A stretch of DNA of 64,000 nucleotides, taken from NCBI GenBank assembly GCA_002256985.1, contig NCGO01000005.1:186001-250000 (forward strand), written 5' to 3'. The notes beneath the pieces were generated by a model. The model did no database searches and was not told the DNA's origin. It saw only the letters and a program-made list of their open reading frames with translations. The translations under genes were made by a program, and so were the position numbers. Shown here one piece after another: positions 16,832 to 25,090 of this stretch; position 1 is the stretch's first letter, and the number at the start of each line of letters is the position of its first letter. Origin of the DNA: Novosphingobium sp. 28-62-57. Its GTDB lineage: Bacteria; Pseudomonadota; Alphaproteobacteria; Sphingomonadales; Sphingomonadaceae.

Positions 16832-18118
16832 ATGATGGTCCAAGGTTCAGCCCCCGCTGTCGATGCCGCCGCCGCCAAGGCCGGGCGTTATCGCTGGGTG
16901 ATTGTCGCGCTGCTGTTTGCGGCAACGGCGGTCAACTATATCGATCGGCAGATGATCGGCGTGTTGAAGCCCACGCTGGTGGCCGAGTTCGGGTGGACCG
17001 AGACCGACTTTGCCTACATCGTGTTCTGGTTTCAGGTCGCCTATGCCATCGGCTACATCGGCTTTGGCCGCATTGTCGATGTGGTGGGCGCAAAACTCGG
17101 CTATACCATCGCCATCGTGGTATGGACCGCCGGGCACGTGGCGCATGGCTTTGCCAGCGGTCTGATGAGCTTTGCCGCGGCCCGCTTTGGCCTTGGTATC
17201 GGCGAAAGCGGCAATTTCCCCGCAGGCATCCGCGCGGTCACGGACTGGTTCCCGCAGCGTGAACGCGCCTATGCTATCGGTCTGTTCAACGCCGGGGCCA
17301 ATGTCGGCGCGATCATCACCCCGCTGCTGGTGCCTGCGCTGGTGCTGTGGTTCGGCTGGCGGGCCGCGTTCTTTATCACCGGCATCTTTGGCGTGTTGTG
17401 GCTGGTGGCATGGTGGCTGATCTATCGCCACCCGTCCGAACACAAGAAGGTATCCCCGGCAGAGCTTGCCTGGATCCAGCAGGACCCCGCAGACCCGGTG
17501 GAAGCCATCGGTTGGAGCCGCCTGCTGACCGTGCGGGAAACCTGGGCCTATGCGCTGGGCAAGTTCCTGATCGACCCGATCTGGTGGTTCTTCCTGTTCT
17601 GGCTGCCGGGCTATCTGTTCGAACGCTATGATATGGATCTCAAGACCTTCGGCCTGCCGCTGGCCGCGATCTACCTGATTTCCGATGGCGGTTCGATCTT
17701 TGGTGGCTGGATGTCCTCGCGCCTGATCAAGGCCGGGCGCACGCCCAACTTTGCCCGCAAGATCACGATGCTGCTTTGCGCTTTCGCAGTCACGCCGATC
17801 TGGTTTGCGCAAAGCATCGACAGCGTGTGGGGTGCGGTGCTGATCATTGGCCTTGCCACAGCCGCGCATCAGGCGTTTTCGGCGAACCTCTACACACTGC
17901 CATCCGACATGTTCCCGCGCGGGGCAGTGGGTTCAGTCGTGGGAATTGGCGGCACGGTGGGGGCGCTTGGCGGCATGGGCATGGCGCTGTTCACGGGCTA
18001 CATTCTCGATACCACTGGCAGTTACGAAATCCTCTTCGGTATCTGCGCAAGCGCCTATTTCGCAGCTCTGGGCGTGGTGCATCTGCTGACGCCCCGATTG
18101 GCTCCGGTAAAGGTCTGA
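16832..18118 (+). CDS. MFS transporter, hexuronate (ExuT) type
   Basis: 428 residues with about 12 membrane segments. The first loop contains NYIDRQMIGVLKPTLVAEFGW and the 4/5 region GIGESGNFPAGIRAVTDWFP, both typical of the anion:cation symporter (ACS) family that includes hexuronate transporter ExuT. It would carry galacturonate or glucuronate across the inner membrane with protons. A strong ribosome site (gggagag) precedes ATG 16832. It follows the hydratase-like gene by 50 bp and ends the plus-strand pectin operon. Confidence 0.85.
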   Translation: MMVQGSAPAVDAAAAKAGRYRWVIVALLFAATAVNYIDRQMIGVLKPTLVAEFGWTETDFAYIVFWFQVAYAIGYIGFGRIVDVVGAKLGYTIAIVVWTAGHVAHGFASGLMSFAAARFGLGIGESGNFPAGIRAVTDWFPQRERAYAIGLFNAGANVGAIITPLLVPALVLWFGWRAAFFITGIFGVLWLVAWWLIYRHPSEHKKVSPAELAWIQQDPADPVEAIGWSRLLTVRETWAYALGKFLIDPIWWFFLFWLPGYLFERYDMDLKTFGLPLAAIYLISDGGSIFGGWMSSRLIKAGRTPNFARKITMLLCAFAVTPIWFAQSIDSVWGAVLIIGLATAAHQAFSANLYTLPSDMFPRGAVGSVVGIGGTVGALGGMGMALFTGYILDTTGSYEILFGICASAYFAALGVVHLLTPRLAPVKV

Positions 18119-18131
18119 AACTAAAGCGCGA

Positions 18132-18159
18132 AAGGGACGGATTTCCGCTGCCGTCCCTT
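18132..18159 (+). terminator. Hairpin after the ExuT-like gene
   Basis: Arms AAGGGACGG (18132-18140) and CCGTCCCTT (18151-18159) form a perfect 9-bp stem with a 10-nt loop, 13 bp after the stop codon. No T-run follows directly; a short TTTT comes at 18171. Confidence 0.5.
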
Positions 18160-18194
18160 CGGCGCCCCCGTTTTGTCCGGGCAAAGGGCCGTGC

Positions 18195-18224
18195 GTGACA
18201 CTTTACCCACAGGCAAAGTGTCAC
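18195..18224. promoter_or_regulatory. Perfect 10-bp inverted repeat
   Basis: GTGACACTTT (18195-18204) and AAAGTGTCAC (18215-18224) flank 10 bp. It lies about 85 bp upstream of the winged-helix-like gene and after the preceding terminator-like hairpin. No T-run follows, so an operator is as likely as a terminator. Confidence 0.55.
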
Positions 18225-18308
18225 AGGGGACAAATGTTGGAATTCGGGTGATGGCGGGCACGGAAGGGATTCACAGGAATCCTGTTATGTGCTTTGTTGA
18301 ATCACGAA

Positions 18309-18878
18309 ATGTTCCATACAGCGATCCTCTCCGGCCCATCCGAAATGTCGATCCTGCTCGATTGTCTTGCGCAGGTCAGTTCGAGGCCGCGCTATGCTTT
18401 CATGGTGCTCAGCCTGATTGCCGAAGTGGCCGATCCGCATGGTGAGGCTGGGCCATTCGTGCGGCGTGGCAACCAGACGCAGACCTTGCGCGATTTCCTG
18501 TGTGACAGTTTGGCCCCGATGGGCGGGCGCGATCCACGCCGGATCGCTTTGGCAGAGCGGGTGAAATCGGATCTGATCCTCGAAGATCGCATGCCAACCG
18601 ATCCTGCCGCCGCTGCCGCGCTGGTGGAAGAGGAAGTGCGTGAACGCGTGCGTGCTTCTGGCAAGACCAACCTGAGCCGGGCCGTGTCCGAACTGGTCGG
18701 AGCGGGGCTTTTGCGTCGCTATTACAAGGGCTTTGCCGTGGACCACGAAAATCGCGGCGGGCAGCGCCATGCGGTCTACGTGCTGCAAGGCATGGCGCGG
18801 TGCCTGCTGTCGCACCGCATGGCAACGCCGCCGCCGGTTCGCAAATCCCCGGTTCAGGGTGAACTTCGGCTCTTTTGA
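18309..18878 (+). CDS. Uncharacterised protein with winged-helix-like C-terminus
   Basis: 189 residues from ATG 18309; a TTG at 18294 would add five. I do not recognise the family. Residues about 110-165 (RASGKTNLSRAVSELVGAGL, then RRYYKGFAVDHENRGGQRHA) look like a winged helix: a helix pair, a beta-wing with basic residues, and a hydrophobic strand. The N-terminal half is helical with several basic and acidic patches. No signal or membrane segment. No ribosome site is obvious. A perfect palindrome upstream could be its own operator. It stands alone between two unrelated transcription units. Possibly a small regulator. Confidence 0.6.
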   Translation: MFHTAILSGPSEMSILLDCLAQVSSRPRYAFMVLSLIAEVADPHGEAGPFVRRGNQTQTLRDFLCDSLAPMGGRDPRRIALAERVKSDLILEDRMPTDPAAAAALVEEEVRERVRASGKTNLSRAVSELVGAGLLRRYYKGFAVDHENRGGQRHAVYVLQGMARCLLSHRMATPPPVRKSPVQGELRLF

Positions 18879-18942
18879 GCACAGCGGGCTTGGAACTTCG
18901 GCACAGATTTGGCATTCAGGTCTCGATGAGCCTGAAATTTCA

Positions 18943-20709
18943 ATGACATTAGCCCAATGGCTTTCGCTGGCAACGCTCGGCGGAATGATGGCCTTGTTCC
19001 TCTGGGGGCGTTTCCGATATGATGTAACGGCGGTGATGGCGCTGCTGGGCGCGGTCGCGCTTGGGGTCGTATCACCCGAAGCGGCATTTACCGGCTTTTC
19101 GGATGATATCGTCATCATCGTTGGCTCCGCCCTGGTGCTGTCGGCGGCAGTCCAGCGCTCCGGCATGATCGAAGGCCTGCTGCAATCGCTGGCCCAGCGT
19201 ATCAAGCGGCCACAAACGCAGATGCTGGTGATGTCAGCCGCGGTGGGCCTTGCGTCCGGTTTCATCAAGAATGTGGGCGCGCTGGCCATGCTGATGCCGG
19301 GCGCTGTCCACATGGCCCGCAAGAACGGCGCATCGCCCTCGCTCTATCTGATGCCGATGGCCTTCGCCTCCTTGCTCGGCGGCCTGACCACGCTGATCGG
19401 CACATCGCCCAACATCATCGTTTCGCGCGTGCGCGAGGAGATGACGGGCGAGCCGTTCAAGATGTTCGATTATCTGCCGACCGGGTTGGCGCTGCTGGCC
19501 GTTGGCCTGCTTTTCCTCAGCGTGGGCTGGCGGTTGCTGCCGACCGACCGCAATGCCGCACAGGGCATGGACGAGGCGATCAACATTTCGTCTTACGTGA
19601 TTGAAGCCAAAGTGACGACCGGCTCGCCTATTGCTGGATTGACTGTTGCGGCCTTCCGCGAGCGGCATGACAGCGAAATCGAGGTCACCGGTCTGGTCCG
19701 TGGAGACATGCGCGGGGCGGTTGATCCGGGCATCCACATTGAAGAAGGCGACGTGCTGATCGTCAGCGGCGAGCCCAACACACTTGAGCGGGTGGTGGGG
19801 GCCGATCGTCTGATCCTTGCCGGCGGCGACAAGGACGATCAGGGCAAAGCCGATAGCCTCGGCGTGATCGAAGCGGTGATCCATGCCGAATCTGCACTGA
19901 TCGGGCGCACGGCGCGGCGGCTGCAAATGCGGGACCGGCTGGGCATAAACCTGATCGCCATTTCGCGCGAAGGGGCGACAATCGCCAGCAAGCCGGGCAA
20001 TACCGTGCTGCAGGCAGGCGATGTGATCGTCTTGCAAGGCCCGCTGCAAACGATGCCCGCGCGCCTTTCCGAAATGGGCGCGCTGCCCTTGGCGCAGCGG
20101 AAAATCGGCCTTGGATCACGCAAATCACGCTGGCTGCCGCTGGTGATTCTGGCCGCCGCGATGGTGGCTGCGGGCAGTGGCGTTGTCCCTGCCGCCATGG
20201 CGTTTTTTACCGCTGCTGGCCTTACCGTCATCACCGGAGCCCTGCCTGCGGATGAGGCTTACAAAGCCATAGAGTGGCCGATCCTGATCATGCTGGCCGC
20301 GCTGATCCCGGTCAGCGAATCCTTGCAAACGTCCGGCGCATCCGACGTGATCGCACGGCTGTTGGCCGATCTGGCGATGCAACTCCCTGCATGGGGCGCG
20401 GTGGCGCTGATTCTGGTGGCGGCAATGGCGGTTACGCCGTTCCTGAACAATGCCGCCACGGTGCTGGTTATGGCGCCAATTGCGGCAGTCTTTGCCGAAC
20501 AGCTGCATTATCGCCCCGAGGCCTTCCTGATCGCCACCGCTATTGGCGCAGGCTGCGATTTCCTCACCCCCATTGGCCACCAGTGCAACACACTCGTCCT
20601 CGGCCCGGGCGGCTATCGCTTCGGCGATTACGCAAGGCTGGGCGCGCCGCTCTCACTGCTGGTAGTGCTGATCGGCACGCCGCTGATCCTGTGGTCATGG
20701 CCGCTTTGA
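18943..20709 (+). CDS. SLC13-type transporter with two internal RCK_C (TrkA-C) domains
   Basis: 588 residues. Membrane helices fill the first ~200 residues (VTAVMALLGAVALGVVSPEA, then ALVLSAAVQRSGMIEGLL) and the last ~190. Two soluble TrkA-C-like domains (about 205-390) separate them: INISSYVIEAKVTTGSPIAG, then GVIEAVIHAESALIGRTARR. The layout equals bacterial citrate/sulfate-type SLC13 permeases (DASS/CitT group). The repeated SNP-like hairpins TLIGTSPNIIVS and PFLNNAATVLVMAP bind sodium and the anion in this family. The ATG at 18943 is the first that starts at the first helix. Substrate unknown. Confidence 0.85.
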   Translation: MTLAQWLSLATLGGMMALFLWGRFRYDVTAVMALLGAVALGVVSPEAAFTGFSDDIVIIVGSALVLSAAVQRSGMIEGLLQSLAQRIKRPQTQMLVMSAAVGLASGFIKNVGALAMLMPGAVHMARKNGASPSLYLMPMAFASLLGGLTTLIGTSPNIIVSRVREEMTGEPFKMFDYLPTGLALLAVGLLFLSVGWRLLPTDRNAAQGMDEAINISSYVIEAKVTTGSPIAGLTVAAFRERHDSEIEVTGLVRGDMRGAVDPGIHIEEGDVLIVSGEPNTLERVVGADRLILAGGDKDDQGKADSLGVIEAVIHAESALIGRTARRLQMRDRLGINLIAISREGATIASKPGNTVLQAGDVIVLQGPLQTMPARLSEMGALPLAQRKIGLGSRKSRWLPLVILAAAMVAAGSGVVPAAMAFFTAAGLTVITGALPADEAYKAIEWPILIMLAALIPVSESLQTSGASDVIARLLADLAMQLPAWGAVALILVAAMAVTPFLNNAATVLVMAPIAAVFAEQLHYRPEAFLIATAIGAGCDFLTPIGHQCNTLVLGPGGYRFGDYARLGAPLSLLVVLIGTPLILWSWPL

Positions 20710-20722
20710 GGTTAAGCCCATT

Positions 20723-20752
20723 TGTGTTACACCGCACTTCGTTTGTAACACA
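20723..20752. promoter_or_regulatory. Probable toxin-antitoxin autoregulatory operator
   Basis: TGTGTTACA (20723-20731) and TGTAACACA (20744-20752) form a perfect 9-bp inverted repeat ending 11 bp before the antitoxin start. RHH antitoxins usually bind such promoter palindromes. Confidence 0.65.
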
Positions 20753-20763
20753 GGAGCAAGGTC

Positions 20764-21051
20764 ATGGGCGATGCTACCTTTACGTTCAGGATAGACGGTG
20801 ATCTGAAAGCCGCGTTTTCAGAAGCCGCCAAAGCCCAAGACCGCACCGGAGCACAACTGCTGCGCGATTTCATGCGCGAATACGTGAAAGAGCAGCGCGA
20901 GGCGGCAGATTATGACGCATGGTTCCAGCGCGAGGCGCAGATCGGCATCGATCAGGCCAACGCGGGGCTGATGATCCCGGCAGAGGAAGTGGAGGCACAC
21001 TTTGCAGAGAGGCGCGCTGAACTTCGTGCCCGACTGGCTGCCGGAGAGTGA
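20764..21051 (+). CDS. Ribbon-helix-helix antitoxin (ParD/RelB-like)
   Basis: 95 residues. The N-terminal 45 residues (ATFTFRIDGDLKAAFSEAAK, then GAQLLRDFMREYV) are a ribbon-helix-helix DNA-binding fold; the acidic C-terminal tail would wrap the toxin. It overlaps the toxin gene by 4 bp (GTGA). A perfect inverted repeat lies before the start, consistent with autoregulation. ParD and RelB are not distinguishable with certainty by eye. Confidence 0.85.
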   Translation: MGDATFTFRIDGDLKAAFSEAAKAQDRTGAQLLRDFMREYVKEQREAADYDAWFQREAQIGIDQANAGLMIPAEEVEAHFAERRAELRARLAAGE

Positions 21052-21332
21052 AGCGTGTCCTCTGGACCAAGCAGGCCATGAAGGACCGCGATAGCATTTT
21101 TGACTGGATAGAGCAGGAAGCACCACACGCCGCCGAAGCGCTTGACGCTATGTTCGCGGAAAAATGCAAACCACTCGCGCATCATCCCTACATGGGCCGC
21201 CCCGGCCGAATTGATGGAACGAGGGAACTCGTGATCCACAGCAATTATCGCCTTCTCTATGCGGTATCCGCAGACACCGTGCGCATTTTGCGTCTCCTTC
21301 ACGCGCGCAGACGATGGCGGGAAGAGGATTGA
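21048..21332 (+). CDS. RelE/ParE-family toxin
   Basis: 94 residues, GTG start coupled to the antitoxin stop. The sequence KRVLWTKQAMKDRDSIFDWI, followed by PYMGRPGRIDGTRELVIHSN and YRLLYAVSADTVRILRLLHA, is the standard ParE/RelE pattern of two N-terminal helices and a C-terminal sheet. The GRPGR and R/H-rich C-terminus are typical. It would inhibit gyrase (ParE type) or translation (RelE type); the sequence does not decide which. Both genes look intact. Confidence 0.87.
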   Translation: MKRVLWTKQAMKDRDSIFDWIEQEAPHAAEALDAMFAEKCKPLAHHPYMGRPGRIDGTRELVIHSNYRLLYAVSADTVRILRLLHARRRWREED

Positions 21333-21420
21333 AAGAACGCTGCGCCGGTGTCGAATGGCGTATTGCCACCTCCGGTGCAGCGATGAATGACCGGCCATCG
21401 ATTGTGATGGAGCACATTTC

Positions 21421-22029
21421 ATGGGTTTGAGGATTTCGGGCGCGGCATTGGCTTTGGCCGCGCTGGCTCTGGCAAGCAGCCCAGCTTTGGCGCAGACGGC
21501 TGCGCCAGCGGCCACGGCGCAGCCTGCGCCGCTGCTGGTGCCCGCCGATTTCAAGGTGCCAACGCTGGTGGAAGGGCCAGGGTTCAAGCTGGTTCCGCTC
21601 GGGCCCGATTTGGTCAAGGTCGATTTTGACGCCTACATGTCGTCAATCGAACATCTGCAAAAGACCTTCTCGCGCAGCACCAGTTGGCCGCATCCCGGCA
21701 TTACCGATGCCGATGCGATGAAGGACATGGAAGGCGAACAGGCCCGGTTTCAGGCGCGCAAGTCGTTTGCCTATGGCGTGCTGACGCCCGATGGAAAGCG
21801 TGAGATGGGCAGCGTCTATGTCTCGCCTAGCCGCGCGCCGGGTTATGATGCGATGGTCAGGATGTGGGTGACGAAGGCCGATTACGATGCAGGCTTTGAT
21901 GCGCAGCTCTATGCCTGGGTGCAGGCTTGGGTGGCGAAGGAATGGCCCTTTGCGCGGGTGGCCTATCCGGGCCGCGCGATTGCGTGGGACGAGTGGGACG
22001 CAAAGCTTGCAGCGGCGAAAGCCAAGTAA
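21421..22029 (+). CDS. Exported protein of unknown function
   Basis: 202 residues with a clear Sec signal peptide (ALALAALALASSPALAQ, cleavage near residue 25) and a Pro/Ala-rich linker. The mature part includes ARKSFAYGVLTPDGKREMGS and VRMWVTKADYDAGFDAQLYA, alternating strand/helix segments faintly like a GNAT fold, but I cannot assign a family. No catalytic motif is visible. It is an independent gene converging on the aminotransferase gene. Confidence 0.7.
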   Translation: MGLRISGAALALAALALASSPALAQTAAPAATAQPAPLLVPADFKVPTLVEGPGFKLVPLGPDLVKVDFDAYMSSIEHLQKTFSRSTSWPHPGITDADAMKDMEGEQARFQARKSFAYGVLTPDGKREMGSVYVSPSRAPGYDAMVRMWVTKADYDAGFDAQLYAWVQAWVAKEWPFARVAYPGRAIAWDEWDAKLAAAKAK

Positions 22030-22039
22030 GGCGCCAAAG

Positions 22040-22063
22040 CCCTCTCCCCTTCAGGGGAGAGGG
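22040..22063. terminator. Bidirectional hairpin between convergent genes
   Basis: CCCTCTCCCC (22040-22049), loop TTCA, GGGGAGAGGG (22054-22063): a perfect 10-bp stem 11 bp after one stop codon and 20 bp before the other. No T-run. Similar CT/GA-rich hairpins are frequent intergenic repeats in proteobacteria. Confidence 0.55.
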
Positions 22064-22082
22064 TTGGGAGAGGGGGCGTGCA

Positions 22083-23258
22083 TCAGCCCGTGAAAGCTCC
22101 ATCCCGCCACCGCGCCAGCTGCTCAACCGCTTGCGTCAACATCGTTTCCGGCTTGCAGTGACATAGCCGGGCAATGTGCGTGGGGGCGTTCGCGCCTTCC
22201 CACAGCGCGGATAGCGGGATCGAAGCAACGCCAGCTTCGTGCACCGCGCGCAAGGCAAAGGCGCGGTCGTCCAGCGCGATGCCCGATGCGGGCAGGTTGA
22301 TACAGGTGAACCATGTGGCGGCGCTGGGCAGCAGCGCAAAGCCTTCGCTGGCCAAGGCGCCAAGCAGGCACTGCCGCGTCTCGGCCCAGCGGGTGGTGCA
22401 ACTTTGCGCAATCTCGGGCCGGTCCAGTGCTTCGGCGACGGCCCATTGCAGCATTGGCGGTGTGGTGAAGGTCAGGAATTGGTGGGCCCGACCAACAATG
22501 GTGGCCACATCGGGCGTAGCCACGATCCAGCCGACTTTCCAGCCTGTTGCGCCAAAAATCTTGCCAGCAGAGCCGATCTTCAGCGCGCGGCCTTCCATAC
22601 CGGACTGGGCCATCAGTGAAGCGTGGGCCTGCCCGTCAAACCGCACATTTTCCCAGACTTCATCACAGATCGCGAAGAGATCGTGCGCAATGCACAGCTC
22701 GGCCAGCATGGCGAGGTCTGCGGCGCTTGCCACAGTCCCTGTGGGATTCAGCGGATCGTTCAGCACAATCGCGCCGGTGCGCGGGGTGATGGCCGCTTCA
22801 ATCGCCGCGCGATCATACGCCCACTGCGGCGGCTGCAGCGCCACGAACACCGGCACGCCGCCCGCACGGCGCACCAGTGGAGCATAGGCATCATAGGCGG
22901 GCGCAAACAGCAGGACTTCATCGCCGGGTTGCACCACCGCAAAGATTGCCGACGCCACTGCTTCGGTCGCACCGGAGGTCACGATCACGGCCTCGGGCGG
23001 CACTTCAAGCCCCTGCGTGCGCGCATAAAATGCAGCCACCGCGCGGCGCAATTCGGGCAGGCCCGCCATCGGCGGATACTGGTGCGATTGCTGCGCCGAA
23101 GCCCGCGCCAAAGCGTCCAGCAACGCAGGCGGCGGCGGGCCATCGGGGAAACCCTGCCCCAGATTGATCGCGCCGGTCGCGCGGGCAAGGCCGGACATCT
23201 CTTCGAAGATCGTCACCGGCATATCGGCGTAAATCGGGTGGAGGCGCGGTTGGGTCAT
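22083..23258 (-). CDS. PLP-dependent class I/II aminotransferase
   Basis: 391 residues. The order of motifs is that of fold-type I aminotransferases: GAINLGQGFPDGPPP (residues 29-43), YPPMAGLPELRRAV, the PLP-phosphate stretch SGATEAVASAI, NDPLNPTG, and the Schiff-base lysine in KIGSAGKIFGATGWKVGW. The latter, with the GQGFPD segment, resembles the methionine/kynurenine aminotransferase branch (YbdL-like). Cytoplasmic. Start 23258 puts MTQPRLHPIYADMP at the N-terminus; the open frame continues upstream without family features. Amino-donor specificity cannot be read. Confidence 0.85.
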   Translation of the reverse strand: MTQPRLHPIYADMPVTIFEEMSGLARATGAINLGQGFPDGPPPPALLDALARASAQQSHQYPPMAGLPELRRAVAAFYARTQGLEVPPEAVIVTSGATEAVASAIFAVVQPGDEVLLFAPAYDAYAPLVRRAGGVPVFVALQPPQWAYDRAAIEAAITPRTGAIVLNDPLNPTGTVASAADLAMLAELCIAHDLFAICDEVWENVRFDGQAHASLMAQSGMEGRALKIGSAGKIFGATGWKVGWIVATPDVATIVGRAHQFLTFTTPPMLQWAVAEALDRPEIAQSCTTRWAETRQCLLGALASEGFALLPSAATWFTCINLPASGIALDDRAFALRAVHEAGVASIPLSALWEGANAPTHIARLCHCKPETMLTQAVEQLARWRDGAFTG

Positions 23259-23347
23259 CACGCCCAAGCCTAGCCTTTGCCTGCGTCCGGTTGCAATGCG
23301 TGTGATGGCAGCTACTTTGCCATGCGCACAAAAAGGGAGTTGGCCGC

Positions 23348-23986
23348 GTGTCGCAAGAGATTGTCCTGCACGGTTTCTGGCGTTCCACCGCCACATGGCG
23401 CGTGCGCATCGCGCTGGCGCTGAAGGGCCTCGCGTGGGACACCGCACCGCATGACTTGCGCACCAATGAACAGCGCGCGGCCGATTACCTTGCGCTCAAT
23501 CCGCAGGGCATGGTGCCCGCGCTGGTCATCGGCGATACTGTGCTGACGCAGAGCATGGCGATTTGTGAGTATCTTGACGAGATCCATCCCCAACCGCCGC
23601 TCCTGCCGCAAACCCCGCTCGCCCGCGCGCGGGTACGGGCCTTTGCGCAAGTGGTGGCGTGCGAGATACACCCGCTGCAGAACATCGGCGTGCTGCGTAT
23701 GCTGAAAGCGCGAGGGCAGGATCAGGCCGCCACCGATGGCTGGGCGCGCGCCGTGATCGAACGCGGGCTTGAGGCCTGCGCCGCGCTGATCGCCGCGCAC
23801 GATGGCCCCTATTGCTTTGGGCCGCAGGTGACATTGGCCGATGTGCTGCTGGTCCCGCAGCTCAGCAATGCACGGCGGTTCGGTGCGCGCTTTGATTTCG
23901 GGCGGATTGCGGCGGTGGAGGAAGCCTGCATGGCGCTGCCAGCCTTTGCCGATACGGCCCCGGACAAGCAGCCCGAGGCGGATTAG
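23348..23986 (+). CDS. Glutathione S-transferase, maleylacetoacetate isomerase-like (zeta class)
   Basis: 212 residues, GTG start. An N-terminal thioredoxin-like domain holds the zeta-class motif as RSTATWRVRIALALKG and NPQGMVPALVIGDTVLTQSM; the helical C-terminal domain includes EIHPLQNIGVLRML and FGPQVTLADVLLVPQL. Zeta enzymes isomerise maleylacetoacetate or maleylpyruvate with glutathione in the cytoplasm. No other tyrosine/homogentisate or gentisate genes are near, so the role may be different. It starts 89 bp from the divergent aminotransferase gene. Confidence 0.82.
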   Translation: MSQEIVLHGFWRSTATWRVRIALALKGLAWDTAPHDLRTNEQRAADYLALNPQGMVPALVIGDTVLTQSMAICEYLDEIHPQPPLLPQTPLARARVRAFAQVVACEIHPLQNIGVLRMLKARGQDQAATDGWARAVIERGLEACAALIAAHDGPYCFGPQVTLADVLLVPQLSNARRFGARFDFGRIAAVEEACMALPAFADTAPDKQPEAD

Positions 23987-24033
23987 CCGCGCCCACTGGC
24001 GATTTGCCACCTGCGCGCTTAAAGGGGCGGGCC

Positions 24034-24975
24034 ATGGATACCAATCAGCCGATCACCGTTGCCGCGCTTTATCACTTTGCCGTGGTGGAAGACCCGGCAG
24101 CCTTGCGCGATGCGCTGGATGCGCTGTGCCGCGCGCAGCAGATCAAGGGCACGCTGCTGGTGGCGCGCGAGGGGATCAACGGGACCATTGCCGGCAGTGC
24201 GCAAGCCATTGCGCAAGTCGTCGGCTTCATCCGCGCCCAGTTTGGTGATGGGGTTGAGGTCAAGTATTCAGGCGCGGCGGACATGCCGTTCTACCGGATG
24301 AAAGTGCGGGTGAAGTCCGAAATTGTGACGATGGGCCAGCCGGATATCGATCCGCGCGCCAGCGTGGGGACCTATGTGGCTCCGCAAGACTGGAACGCGC
24401 TGATCGCCGATCCCGACACGATTGTGATCGACACGCGCAATGACTACGAGGTTGAGGTCGGCACGTTCGAACGCGCCATCGACCCGCGCACGCGCACCTT
24501 CCGCGATTTCCCTGACTGGTTCCGGCAAGAGCGGGAGCGGCTTTTGGGTGAGGGCAAAGCACCCAAAGTCGCCATGTTCTGTACCGGCGGCATTCGCTGC
24601 GAGAAATCAACCGCGTTTCTGAAATCCGAAGGGGTGGAAGAGGTCTATCACCTCAAGGGCGGCATCCTGAAGTATCTGGAGGAAGTGCCACCCGACCAGA
24701 GCCTGTGGCACGGCGAATGCTTCGTGTTCGATGAGCGCGTGGCGGTGGGCCACGGCCTAGTGCCCGGCACCCACGTGCTGTGCCGCGCCTGCCGCCGTCC
24801 GGTGAGCGAAGAGGGCCGCCAGTCGGAACTCTATGAAGACGGGGTTTCGTGCGCAGCCTGCTATCACGAACGCACCGACGAACAGCGCGCTTCGGCGCGG
24901 GAGCGGGACCGGCAGGAGAAGCTGGCGCGGGCGAGGGGCCTTGCGCATATCGGCGCGGTGCAGGGGGAGGGTTAG
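24034..24975 (+). CDS. trhO: tRNA uridine(34) hydroxylase TrhO (rhodanese-domain protein)
   Basis: 313 residues. An N-terminal domain (AREGINGTIAGS, residues about 47-58) is followed by a rhodanese domain with the catalytic cysteine in MFCTGGIRCEKSTAFLK, and a Cys-rich tail (CRACRRP, CAACYHE) that may bind metal. This is the YceA/TrhO layout. TrhO makes 5-hydroxyuridine at position 34 of tRNA in an oxygen-dependent, prephenate-independent way. The ATG at 24034 is preceded by aaaggggcggg. It is a single-gene unit. Confidence 0.9.
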   Translation: MDTNQPITVAALYHFAVVEDPAALRDALDALCRAQQIKGTLLVAREGINGTIAGSAQAIAQVVGFIRAQFGDGVEVKYSGAADMPFYRMKVRVKSEIVTMGQPDIDPRASVGTYVAPQDWNALIADPDTIVIDTRNDYEVEVGTFERAIDPRTRTFRDFPDWFRQERERLLGEGKAPKVAMFCTGGIRCEKSTAFLKSEGVEEVYHLKGGILKYLEEVPPDQSLWHGECFVFDERVAVGHGLVPGTHVLCRACRRPVSEEGRQSELYEDGVSCAACYHERTDEQRASARERDRQEKLARARGLAHIGAVQGEG

Positions 24976-24999
24976 GCTCGAACTTTCTGACTGACCCAT

Positions 25000-25064
25000 C
25001 CGTTCGTGTCGAGCGAAGTCGAGACACATGTGCGCGGTGTCTCGACTTCGCTCGACACGAACGG
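25000..25064. repeat. Perfect palindromic intergenic repeat, copy 1
   Basis: 28-bp arms at 25000-25027 (starting CCGTTCGTGTCGAGCGAAGT) and 25037-25064 are perfect inverse complements with a 9-nt loop. Copies with the same arms lie at 44246-44316 and, diverged, at 55208-55311. It separates two convergent genes. Confidence 0.9.
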
Positions 25065-25090
25065 GAGCGTTGGCGGAGATTTAACCGACC

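Noticed and set aside
23348-23986. Loss of the zeta-class SSC motif in the MaiA-like protein as a novelty
   Set aside because: From memory, many bacterial MaiA-like proteins carry similar substitutions before RVRIAL, so this is probably ordinary variation.
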